Positions 1-6,711 of a stretch of DNA of 9,536 nucleotides are shown here, piece by piece. Positions within the stretch are counted from its first letter, which is position 1. The number at the start of each line of letters is the position of its first letter. The notes beneath the pieces are model-generated. The model was given only the letters and a program-made list of their open reading frames with translations. It searched no databases and had not been told where the DNA came from. Source of the DNA: JBDHTS01 sp044220535 (GTDB lineage Bacteria > Pseudomonadota > Alphaproteobacteria > Micavibrionales > Micavibrionaceae). Made by a program: the position numbers and the translations under genes. The DNA lies in contig JBGAQU010000093.1 of NCBI GenBank assembly GCA_044220535.1, positions 1-9,536 on the forward strand, given 5' to 3'.

Positions 1-1
1 A

Positions 2-26
2 TATAGTATAACTATAGAGGTATAGT
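2..26 (+). promoter_or_regulatory. Candidate autoregulatory operator of the toxin-antitoxin pair
   Basis: The hexamer TATAGT occurs at 2-7, its inverted copy ACTATA at 11-16 (three-base spacer), and TATAGT again at 21-26, directly before the antitoxin ATG. The ribosome binding site AGAGG (16-20, six bases from the ATG) lies inside the cluster, so a bound repressor would cover the start region. Antitoxins of the Xre/MbcA/ParS type commonly repress their own promoter by binding palindromes, so this is the natural operator candidate. The promoter itself may lie partly before base 1. The pattern is AT-rich and could be partly chance. Confidence 0.4.
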
Positions 27-452
27 ATGTCGAATTTAGCTCATGCGTCTCCTCCGAATTTATCTGATCCAGATGCTCGCAAAAGACTTTCTGCGCCGGG
101 TTTTCGTACCTTTTTGGCAATTAGTGATGTATGGAATTTAAAAGTTGCTGAACGCTGCGTGCTCCTTGGCGGTATGCATGATCAAACTTACTATGCAAGA
201 AAGAGAGATAATGGTGATGGCGCTCCATTTAATTACGATACCATGGAGCGTATATCGTTAATTTTAGGTATTTGGAAAGCTATTAAGTTGCTTTTTGCCC
301 GACAAGAAGACGGAATTCGGTGGCTAAAATCAAAAAATACCGACATGCCTTTCTCTGGCATAGCCCCTCTTGAAAAGATGCTACGAGGTAGTATAGACGA
401 TCTCTATTCGGTGCGAAGATACTTAGATAGTTGGCGTGGTGTATGGCCCTGA
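27..452 (+). CDS. Xre/MbcA/ParS-family antitoxin of a RES toxin
   Basis: This 141-aa protein is the likely antitoxin that neutralises the RES toxin encoded next. The C-terminal half carries the MbcA/ParS/Xre signature (DUF2384-type): LGIWKAIKLLF at about 80-90, a RWL segment at 98-100, PFSGIAPLEKML at 108-119 and the conserved ending DLYSVRRYLDSWRG at 125-138. In this family the C-terminal helices block the toxin active site, while residues about 15-80 form the DNA-binding helical part, here with weak sequence conservation. The start is supported by AGAGG six bases upstream. The stop overlaps the toxin start by ten bases, which suggests translational coupling. Base composition and codon use are clearly more AT-rich than in the housekeeping genes further right, as expected of an acquired module. 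The family call is firm; DNA binding is inferred. Confidence 0.88.
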   Translation: MSNLAHASPPNLSDPDARKRLSAPGFRTFLAISDVWNLKVAERCVLLGGMHDQTYYARKRDNGDGAPFNYDTMERISLILGIWKAIKLLFARQEDGIRWLKSKNTDMPFSGIAPLEKMLRGSIDDLYSVRRYLDSWRGVWP

Positions 453-1108
453 TTAATTTTCATCAAAAATGTCATCGCCTAATTAATACGGCGTATCCGC
501 CAATAGGTATTTTTGACTCTGTCGCAGATGCCAGTGATGCACAGGCGGCAATTGAGTTGGAAATGATGACAAGTGATAGACATACCGACGCATTAGGTCG
601 ACTAAAAGCTATTCCCAAGACAGATTGGGCTATGGGTGCGCCAGGTGCAAATTACGTTATGGCTTCATTTGCCTATTCTACAGGCGGAAGATTCAATGGT
701 CATGCGCTAGGTGCTTGGTACGCAACTCTTACAATTCAAACCGCTATCCAAGAAACAGTTTACCACAACACAAAACGCTTACGCCACTCTGAAGGCGGTT
801 TTCCAAATAAGACTCAAATGCGAGAGTTAATCAGCAGTCCAAGTGCCAAGCTTGAGGATATATGCTCAGTCGATGATAAAGGTTTTTATCATGAAAATGA
901 TTATTCTGCTTCGCAGAAATTTGGTGAGTCGATAAGAGAGTCTGGCCAAGATGGAATAGTGTATAAAAGTGTTAGGGATAATGAAGGAAAAAACATCGTT
1001 CTTTTTCGGCCTCGCTTAATTTTGCCAATTACTCAAGGTGATCACTATGATTATGTCTGGGACAAAGACGGCAATGTTAGTGTATCTAAAATAACCAATG
1101 TTGCTTAA
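443..1108 (+). CDS. RES-domain toxin
   Basis: This 221-aa protein matches the RES toxin family. Characterised members act on NAD+ (NAD+ hydrolysis or phosphorolysis, as in MbcT), and ParT ADP-ribosylates phosphoribosyl-pyrophosphate synthetase; which reaction this one performs cannot be read from the sequence. Visible family landmarks are CHRLI near 10-14, the PPIGIFDSVAD segment at 19-29, GGRFN at 81-85 with the conserved Arg83, Tyr93 in AWYAT, Glu104 in AIQETVYH, and the C-terminal block GIVYKSVRDNEGKNIVLFRP at 171-190. Arg, Tyr and Glu are the expected catalytic trio, so the toxin looks intact. I chose the ATG at 443 over the in-frame TTG at 431 because it overlaps the antitoxin stop by ten bases and gives the usual N-terminus. 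It has no strong ribosome binding site of its own, so expression is probably coupled to the antitoxin. The gene is AT-rich like its partner. Confidence 0.9.
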   Translation: MALINFHQKCHRLINTAYPPIGIFDSVADASDAQAAIELEMMTSDRHTDALGRLKAIPKTDWAMGAPGANYVMASFAYSTGGRFNGHALGAWYATLTIQTAIQETVYHNTKRLRHSEGGFPNKTQMRELISSPSAKLEDICSVDDKGFYHENDYSASQKFGESIRESGQDGIVYKSVRDNEGKNIVLFRPRLILPITQGDHYDYVWDKDGNVSVSKITNVA

Positions 1109-1140
1109 TCTAAAGTTGATGATGCTTTTGGTACGTGGAT

Positions 1141-1344
1141 TCAACCCAACATCGTCAGCGCCGCCTGCCTATCACCCGGCTTCAGTTTCAAAAACAACGC
1201 CCGCGCTTTTTTAACATCGGCATCCGATCCGCTTTCGGCGGCGGTCTTTAAGGCGACCACGACAGGATCATCCGGTTTCAGGATAAAGGACAGCGCCTTG
1301 GCCAGTTTGCCCATGGTGTCGCGATCAATCTTAAGCTCGGTCAT
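1141..1344 (-). CDS. 67-aa hypothetical protein with an internal LKPxD repeat
   Basis: I do not recognise a family for this small protein. The reading frame stays open upstream into the tRNA-Gly gene, so I chose the internal ATG at 1344, preceded by GGAA about 12 bases upstream. The product is mostly helical and charged, with no signal peptide, membrane segment or cysteine. It has two similar halves, 15-32 and 47-63: an AxAL helix, then LKP at 22-24 and 54-56, then Asp at 26 and 58, then AL at the end. Seven of the first twelve aligned positions are identical at a period of 32 residues. Codon use is GC-rich like the core genes and unlike the convergent RES toxin gene. It begins 42 bases after the tRNA 3' end with no hairpin/T-run between them, so it may be read from the tRNA promoter. 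Coding status is likely but rests on codon use and the repeat only. Confidence 0.55.
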   Translation of the reverse strand: MTELKIDRDTMGKLAKALSFILKPDDPVVVALKTAAESGSDADVKKARALFLKLKPGDRQAALTMLG

Positions 1345-1386
1345 ATAAGGGATTCCAAAATATAGTCCGGCGCGGGGAATATGGAG

Positions 1387-1461
<75 letters not shown>

Positions 1462-1479
1462 ATCCGTTTGAACGGCATG

Positions 1480-1507
1480 AATATAGCCAATAAGGGGATG
1501 AATGCAA
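1480..1507 (-). promoter_or_regulatory. Promoter of tRNA-Gly
   Basis: Read on the minus strand, TTGCAT (1502-1507) and TATATT (1480-1485, five of six to consensus) are 16 bases apart. The -10 element lies 18 bases before the mature tRNA 5' end, so transcription would start about 10-12 bases upstream of the tRNA, a normal leader length. This is a sigma-70-type pattern match supported by position. Confidence 0.6.
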
Positions 1508-1539
1508 GAAGAATTGTTGGGGAATATCACCTATACGGC

Positions 1540-1663
1540 GTCATCCCGGCGAAGGCCGGGACCCCTGCGATCTTAGTGTGTCGGGGACGGCGAAATGAGA
1601 GATGGGGGTTTGCCGTTTGCTGGGTGGAAATAGGGCATGGGTCCCGGCTTTCGCCGGGATGAC
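1540..1663. repeat. Paired palindromic repeat (REP/BIME-like), copy 1
   Basis: Two 25-base palindromic units (1540-1564 and 1639-1663) face each other in inverted orientation with GTCAT ends outward and 74 bases between them. They match at 24 of 25 positions. Each unit is a hairpin with core TCCCGGC(gaag or gaaa)GCCGGGA, and the whole pair can also fold as one long stem. A second pair with the same unit lies at 6569-6685. Translation of the unit gives the RHPGESRDP-type string often met in spurious alphaproteobacterial ORFs. The pair occupies most of the 222-base gap between tRNA-Gly and the small 93-aa gene, where I see no gene. It lies 3' of that gene and may protect or end its transcript. 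Confidence 0.85.
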
Positions 1664-1683
1664 AACAATTAATAATATGAAAA

Positions 1684-1965
1684 TTAAACCGCGCCGACCT
1701 GGACCAGGGGGACGTCGTAGCCGTAGAGTTTTTTGTCGGGGCTTTTGTCGAGGATCATGATGCTGGGGCTGGATTCGACGATGGCGGCGGCGACGTCGGG
1801 CAGTTCGTAATGCATCAGTTCGCCTTCATGGTCCGGGTCGTCATAGATCAGCATCATCAGGCGCTGGTCCCGGTAATATTCGATGCGGCGGATATCGTGG
1901 GCGAACTGCGCGTCCGCCACGATGACCAGGCCGCCATCGGCCAATCTGCCAAGGTCAATGTTCAT
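1684..1965 (-). CDS. 93-aa hypothetical protein, second gene of a coupled pair
   Basis: I do not recognise this protein. It is a small soluble protein with no cysteine, no signal peptide and no membrane segment. The sequence alternates likely strands and helices: a GGLVIVADAQ strand near 11-20, an Arg/Tyr-rich stretch RRIEYYRDQR at 26-35, the hydrophobic strand LMMLIYDD at 36-43, a helix at 56-64, another strand SIMILD at 68-73, and a conserved-looking tail with KLYGYDVP at 79-86. Codon use is GC-rich and fits the core genome. Its ATG overlaps the stop of the upstream 60-aa gene as ATGA, a strong sign that both are real and translated together. Downstream it runs into a paired palindrome. Function cannot be assigned. 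Confidence 0.75.
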   Translation of the reverse strand: MNIDLGRLADGGLVIVADAQFAHDIRRIEYYRDQRLMMLIYDDPDHEGELMHYELPDVAAAIVESSPSIMILDKSPDKKLYGYDVPLVQVGAV

Positions 1966-2144
1966 GAAACGTTATAACCGGGTGCTGTGGGTGCGGGTTT
2001 TATCAGGTTGGATAGTGTTTCGTTCGGAGAGGCGAGGCTGTATTCCTCTCTTAACCCTTCCAGGGCGCCCCGGCCCATTTGCGGTGCGACGAGTTCTATC
2101 CCGTCCAGCCGGGATTTTTCGACGCCATATCTTTCTATAGCCAT
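1962..2144 (-). CDS. 60-aa hypothetical protein, first gene of a coupled pair
   Basis: I do not recognise this small protein. The frame is open further upstream, but the ATG at 2144 follows a strong ribosome binding site (GAGGAG, ten bases before it on the minus strand), which fixes the start. The protein is polar, with a likely helical first half (residues 1-35, including a glycine-rich MGRGALEGLREE at 23-34) and a Pro/Ala-rich, probably disordered end. Its stop overlaps the ATG of the 93-aa gene by the ATGA arrangement, so the two form a translationally coupled operon and may work together. A hairpin ends directly before its ribosome binding site. It is transcribed divergently from the deacylase gene across a 126-base gap. 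Confidence 0.7.
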   Translation of the reverse strand: MAIERYGVEKSRLDGIELVAPQMGRGALEGLREEYSLASPNETLSNLIKPAPTAPGYNVS

Positions 2145-2160
2145 TATTATGTGTCTCCTC

Positions 2161-2201
2161 AGACATTTCCCCGTATGCCACCTATTCTGCCGAAAATGTC
2201 T
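2161..2201 (-). promoter_or_regulatory. Inverted repeat / hairpin abutting the 60-aa gene ribosome binding site
   Basis: AGACATTT (2161-2168) and AAATGTCT (2194-2201) are perfect inverted copies 25 bases apart in the divergent intergenic region. Read on the minus strand, the hairpin ends directly before the GAGGAG of the 60-aa gene. It could be a 5' leader structure that controls access to that site, or a protein-binding dyad between the two divergent genes. The arms are only eight bases, so chance is possible. Confidence 0.3.
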
Positions 2202-2211
2202 TACCAAAAGG

Positions 2212-2239
2212 TTGAGATTTGCCGTATTTGTGCTATTTT
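2212..2239 (+). promoter_or_regulatory. Candidate promoter of the deacylase - cnoX - LON operon
   Basis: TTGAGA (2212-2217, five of six to consensus) and TATTTT (2234-2239, four of six) are separated by 16 bases. The -10 ends 31 bases before the ATG at 2271. The stretch is distinctly AT-rich compared with the flanking coding sequence. No competing promoter is obvious in the gap. Confidence 0.45.
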
Positions 2240-2270
2240 TCTGCCTGAATTGTAATTTTATGTCGCGAAC

Positions 2271-2825
2271 ATGACCGCCACGCCCGCCTTAGAAAATGCC
2301 GATCCGCTGCCCACCTCGGCGCAGGATCTGATGCAAGCGCTTGATGATATTGGGATTTCCTATCAGCTGTATGAACACGCGCCGGTGTTTACGGTGGCGG
2401 AATCGTCGAAGCTGGAGATCGAGATTCCGGGTGTCGATTGCCGCAATCTCTTCCTGCGCGACAAGAAACAGGCGATGTTCCTGGTGGTCGCGGCCAACAC
2501 CACGCGGATTGATTTGAAGAAGCTGCCCGCGGTGCTGGGCAGCGACCGGCTGTCGTTCGGCTCTCCGGACCGGCTGTGGCAGTATCTGGGCGTGCGGCCC
2601 GGTTCCGTTTGCCCTTTCGCCGCGATCAATGATAAGGACAAGGCGGTCACGGTCGTGCTGGATGCTGCCATGATGGGTGCGGAGATGGTGAATTACCATC
2701 CGCTGGAAAACCATATGTCGCTGGCGCTGGCGCCTGCGGATCTGATCCGGTTTCTGGAATGGACGGGGCATCAACCCCGCATCGTTGATTTAGGCCCGGC
2801 CGCGCCGGATGATAAGGGAGAATAA
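2271..2825 (+). CDS. YbaK/ProX-family aminoacyl-tRNA deacylase (ProXp-ala-like)
   Basis: This 184-aa cytosolic protein belongs to the INS/YbaK editing-domain superfamily, whose free-standing members hydrolyse mischarged tRNA. Length and layout best fit the ProXp-ala/PrdX branch, known to clear Ala-tRNA(Pro). Visible landmarks are EHAPVFTVAES at 35-45, the substrate-pocket segment CRNLFLRDKK at 57-66, the FGSPDRLWQYLGVRPGSVCPFA stretch at 96-117, VVLDAAMM at 128-135 and NYHPLEN at 141-147. The family motif at 57-60 is usually TKNL with a functionally important Lys; here Arg58 stands in its place. I see no clear ribosome binding site before the ATG, which gives a normal N-terminus. The next gene begins three bases after the stop, and its ribosome binding site lies inside this gene's last codons. 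What is uncertain is the exact tRNA substrate, not the family. Confidence 0.88.
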   Translation: MTATPALENADPLPTSAQDLMQALDDIGISYQLYEHAPVFTVAESSKLEIEIPGVDCRNLFLRDKKQAMFLVVAANTTRIDLKKLPAVLGSDRLSFGSPDRLWQYLGVRPGSVCPFAAINDKDKAVTVVLDAAMMGAEMVNYHPLENHMSLALAPADLIRFLEWTGHQPRIVDLGPAAPDDKGE

Positions 2826-2828
2826 AAA

Positions 2829-3764
2829 ATGCTGATCGGGATGGGCGGGAAGAAAAAAGCGGAAGCCGTAAGTGCGGACAGCGACACCATTTATAATGTG
2901 ACGGCGCAGGATTTCGAACAGCGCGTCATTCATGCTTCGATGAATGCGCCCGTGCTGGTGGATTTCTGGGCGCCGTGGTGCGGCCCGTGCAAGCAATTGA
3001 TGCCGGTGCTGGAGCAGGCGGTGAACGACGCGAAAGGCGCGGTGCTGCTGGCCAAGGTGAATATCGACGAAAACCCGGAACTGGCGCAGGCGCTGCGCGT
3101 GCAGTCCGTGCCGATGGTCTTCGCGTTTTTTCAAGGGCAACCGGTCACGGCGTTCACGGGCGCGCGCCCGGCCTCGGACATTAAAAACCTGATCACACAG
3201 CTGTTGCAGATGGCGGGGCAGGAGGGACAGGAAACGATGGATGTGCCAACCGTGCTGGCGCAGGCCGAAGCGTTTGCAGCGCAGGGGCAGTTGGGTGAGG
3301 CGCAGCAATTGTATATGGCGGTGCTCAGTCAGGATGAAGCGAATATCCAGGCCTATGGCGGCCTGGTTCGCACGCTGATCGCGGCGGAGGCGATGGAGGA
3401 AGCGCGCGGCATGGTCGACCACGCGCCGGACGCGATTGCCAGTCACGCGGGGTTTGCCGCGATCCGTTCAACGCTGGAACTTGCAGAAAAACGCCCGGAC
3501 AAGGACAGCTTCGCGAAACTGCGCCAGGCGGCGGAAGCCGACCCCGGCAACCATCAGGCGCGCTTCGACTTGGCCGTCGCGGAATTTGCCGCGGGGGAGC
3601 GGGGAGCGGCCATCGACCATCTGCTCGAGATCATCCGTAAAGATCGCGCCTGGGAAGAAGAAAAGGCGCGCAAACAGCTGCTGCAGTTCTTCGAGGCGAT
3701 GGGGCCGATGGATCCCGATACGCTAGCCGGACGGCGAAAATTATCATCCCTCCTGTTTTCCTGA
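2829..3764 (+). CDS. cnoX: CnoX-type thioredoxin-TPR chaperone (chaperedoxin)
   Basis: This 311-aa protein has an N-terminal thioredoxin fold (about 22-130) followed by a TPR-like helical domain (about 140-310). It is the architecture of CnoX/YbbN, which holds unfolding substrates under oxidative stress and hands them to chaperones. The redox motif WCGPC is complete (Cys51, Cys54, in FWAPWCGPCKQL), and the cis-proline is Pro95 in SVPM. In E. coli YbbN this motif is degenerate, so the present protein should be an active thiol oxidoreductase as well as a holdase. The C-terminal block around 275-311 (KARKQLLQFFEAMG...GRRKLSSLLFS) is typical of the family. AAGGGAG at 2813-2819 is a strong ribosome binding site embedded in the end of the upstream gene. 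The protein has no signal peptide and should be cytosolic. It is cotranscribed with the deacylase gene and probably with the LON-domain gene, a protein-fidelity and folding theme. Confidence 0.9.
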   Translation: MLIGMGGKKKAEAVSADSDTIYNVTAQDFEQRVIHASMNAPVLVDFWAPWCGPCKQLMPVLEQAVNDAKGAVLLAKVNIDENPELAQALRVQSVPMVFAFFQGQPVTAFTGARPASDIKNLITQLLQMAGQEGQETMDVPTVLAQAEAFAAQGQLGEAQQLYMAVLSQDEANIQAYGGLVRTLIAAEAMEEARGMVDHAPDAIASHAGFAAIRSTLELAEKRPDKDSFAKLRQAAEADPGNHQARFDLAVAEFAAGERGAAIDHLLEIIRKDRAWEEEKARKQLLQFFEAMGPMDPDTLAGRRKLSSLLFS

Positions 3765-3788
3765 TATGGACCGGCCTATATAAATTCC

Positions 3789-4436
3789 ATGCAGGACGAC
3801 GTCAAACCGCATACGGGTACGCTGCCCGAGATTATTCCGGTGTTTCCGCTGGATGGCGTCCTGTTGCTGCCGCGCGGGCAGTTGCCGCTGAACATTTTTG
3901 AACCCAGATACCTCGCCATGGTGGAGGACGCGCTGCAATCCCACCGCCTGATCGGCATGGTGCAGCCGAACAGGGACAACGCGCTGTATACGATCGGATG
4001 CGCAGGCAAAATCACCAGTTTTAACGAAACCGATGATAAGCGGTACCTGATCACCCTGACCGGCCTGTCGCGTTTCCGCATCGAAGGCGAACTGCCGCAG
4101 CAGCGCGGATACAGGCGCGTCAAACCGGACTGGGCCGGGTTTGAAAACGATTTGAAAGCGGCAGAATGCATTAACCTGGACCGTGAAAAACTCCGCGCGC
4201 TGCTCTCCAGCTATTTCCCGCAGCACGGTCTGTCCTGCCAGTGGGATGTGATCGACGGCGCAACCGACGATCGCCTGATCACCTGCCTCTCCATGATCTG
4301 CCCGTTCGAACCGTGCGAAAAACAGGCGCTGCTGGAAGCCACCGGCTGCAAGACGCGCGCCGACATGTTCATGGCGATGCTGGAACTTGCGGTCAGGAGC
4401 GGCGAACTGCCGGAAGGGCCTGTGGCACGGCATTGA
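3789..4436 (+). CDS. LON N-terminal (substrate-binding) domain protein
   Basis: This 215-aa protein is a stand-alone copy of the N-terminal domain of Lon protease, without ATPase or protease parts. The diagnostic run is IPVFPLDGVLLLPRGQLPLN at 16-35 followed by IFEPRY at 36-41. A beta-rich core continues to about 110 (IGMVQP, GCAGKITSF, RYLITLTGLSRFRIE), then helices to the C-terminus, which ends in LELAVRSGELPEGPV. The length matches the usual 200-220 residues of this stand-alone family. Its biochemical role is not settled; binding of unfolded or regulatory proteins is an inference from the domain. The gene starts 24 bases after cnoX; no clear ribosome binding site precedes the ATG. Its place after cnoX and before the UPF0434 gene is, to my knowledge, a common alphaproteobacterial order. 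Confidence 0.88.
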   Translation: MQDDVKPHTGTLPEIIPVFPLDGVLLLPRGQLPLNIFEPRYLAMVEDALQSHRLIGMVQPNRDNALYTIGCAGKITSFNETDDKRYLITLTGLSRFRIEGELPQQRGYRRVKPDWAGFENDLKAAECINLDREKLRALLSSYFPQHGLSCQWDVIDGATDDRLITCLSMICPFEPCEKQALLEATGCKTRADMFMAMLELAVRSGELPEGPVARH

Positions 4437-4446
4437 AAGAAGTTTG

Positions 4447-4743
4447 ACCACGAATGGACACCAATAGGCACGAATAAGAAAAAAGAAAGGGTTTGAACCA
4501 CAGAGGACACAGAGATCATATAGGCAGGCACAGAGAAGGTTTTTATTAGAGCCAAGCCCATACCTATTGATACATACCATGTCATTCTCCGGTCAAGCCG
4601 GAGGATGACAGAATAAAAAACATTCGGATAATTGTGTGCCTGGCTATATTTTCTTTTCTCTTTTTTCTCTGTGCATCCTCTGTGTCCTCTGCGGTAAAAA
4701 ATTCTTACCTTCTTATTCGTGCCTATTGGTGTGAATTCGTGGT
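4447..4743. repeat. 297-base nested inverted-repeat element
   Basis: The gap between the LON-domain gene and the UPF0434 gene is filled by a near-symmetric element with arms nested around a common centre. The outer arms 4447-4480 and 4710-4743 pair at 32 of 34 positions and begin ACCACGAAT. The middle arms 4497-4514 and 4678-4695 pair at 17 of 18 (ACCACAGAGGACACAGAG). Inside are CACAGAGA (4529-4536) with its complement at 4666-4673, and 4519-4532 with 4635-4648 at 13 of 14. The centre is a 12-bp hairpin at 4581-4609 with loop TCAAG and GTCAT ends, related in layout to the GAAA-loop palindromes elsewhere in the window. Similar ACCACGAA and CACAGAGGACACAGAG strings occur as dispersed repeats in many bacterial genomes. 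I see no gene in it. It could be a non-autonomous mobile element or a composite of several insertions. Confidence 0.85.
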
Positions 4744-4782
4744 AAAAACTTCTTTATTAAAATAAAGGATAGGGCTTTAAGC

Positions 4783-4959
4783 ATGACCAATACCGTCGAT
4801 CCCAAATTTCTTGAAATGCTCGTCTGCCCGCTGACGCATGTGCCGCTCCGGTATGATGCGGCAAAGCAAGAACTGATTTCCGACCAGGCCAATCTGGCCT
4901 TCCCCATTCGCGACGGCATCCCGGTGATGCTGGTGGATGAGGCGCGGAAGATCGATTGA
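4783..4959 (+). CDS. UPF0434 / Trm112-like small protein
   Basis: This 58-aa protein matches the UPF0434 (YcaR, Trm112-like) family. The signature elements are the N-terminal DPKFLEMLVCPLTHVPLRYD at 6-25 and the C-terminal LISDQANLAFPIRDGIPVML at 31-50, followed by VDEARKID. Trm112 proteins act as small partner subunits of methyltransferases in eukaryotes and archaea; the bacterial role is not established. Only one cysteine (Cys15) of the zinc-binding set of classical Trm112 is present, which seems usual for this bacterial branch. AAAGGATAGGG lies just upstream of the ATG as a ribosome binding site. The inverted-repeat element ends 39 bases before the start, and leuA begins 56 bases after the stop on the same strand. 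Confidence 0.9.
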   Translation: MTNTVDPKFLEMLVCPLTHVPLRYDAAKQELISDQANLAFPIRDGIPVMLVDEARKID

Positions 4960-5015
4960 CATATTTTTTGTAAAAAACACTTCCGATCATCCAATCATCT
5001 GCTAATCTTTCGGTC

Positions 5016-6560
<1,545 letters not shown>

Positions 6561-6568
6561 CCACTGAC

Positions 6569-6685
6569 GTCATCCCGGCGAAAGCCGGGACCCATGGGCT
6601 GGCGAGGATTTCACTAAAGGCGAAAATTTGTTGCCGTTATTACGAACCCCACTATTGTATGGGTCCCGGCTTTCGCCGGGATGAC
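6569..6685. repeat. Paired palindromic repeat (REP/BIME-like), copy 2
   Basis: Two units (6569-6595 and 6659-6685) are perfect inverted copies over 27 bases, with 63 bases between them and GTCAT ends outward. Each unit contains the hairpin core TCCCGGCGAAAGCCGGGA, a 7-bp stem closed by a GAAA (GNRA) tetraloop in one orientation. The unit is the same as in the pair at 1540-1663, but the spacer between units is not evidently similar. It lies nine bases after the leuA stop and 26 bases before the transporter ATG, so it may act as a transcript-end or stabilising structure between them. No run of T follows, so a simple intrinsic terminator is not shown. Confidence 0.9.
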
Positions 6686-6711
6686 GAATAGAAAAAAATA
6701 TAAAGGTCTTC

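Noticed and set aside
1468..1662. 64-codon plus-strand frame upstream of tRNA-Gly
   Set aside because: Its sequence is mostly the palindrome pair read through; it has no ribosome binding site or family match.
2790..3446. 218-codon minus-strand frame opposite cnoX
   Set aside because: Arg/His/Gln-rich translation typical of the complement of a GC-rich gene; cnoX on the other strand is certain.
4956..4961. Exact TTGACA before leuA as a -35 element
   Set aside because: No acceptable -10 lies 15-18 bases downstream, and it overlaps the UPF0434 stop codon; a promoter cannot be supported.
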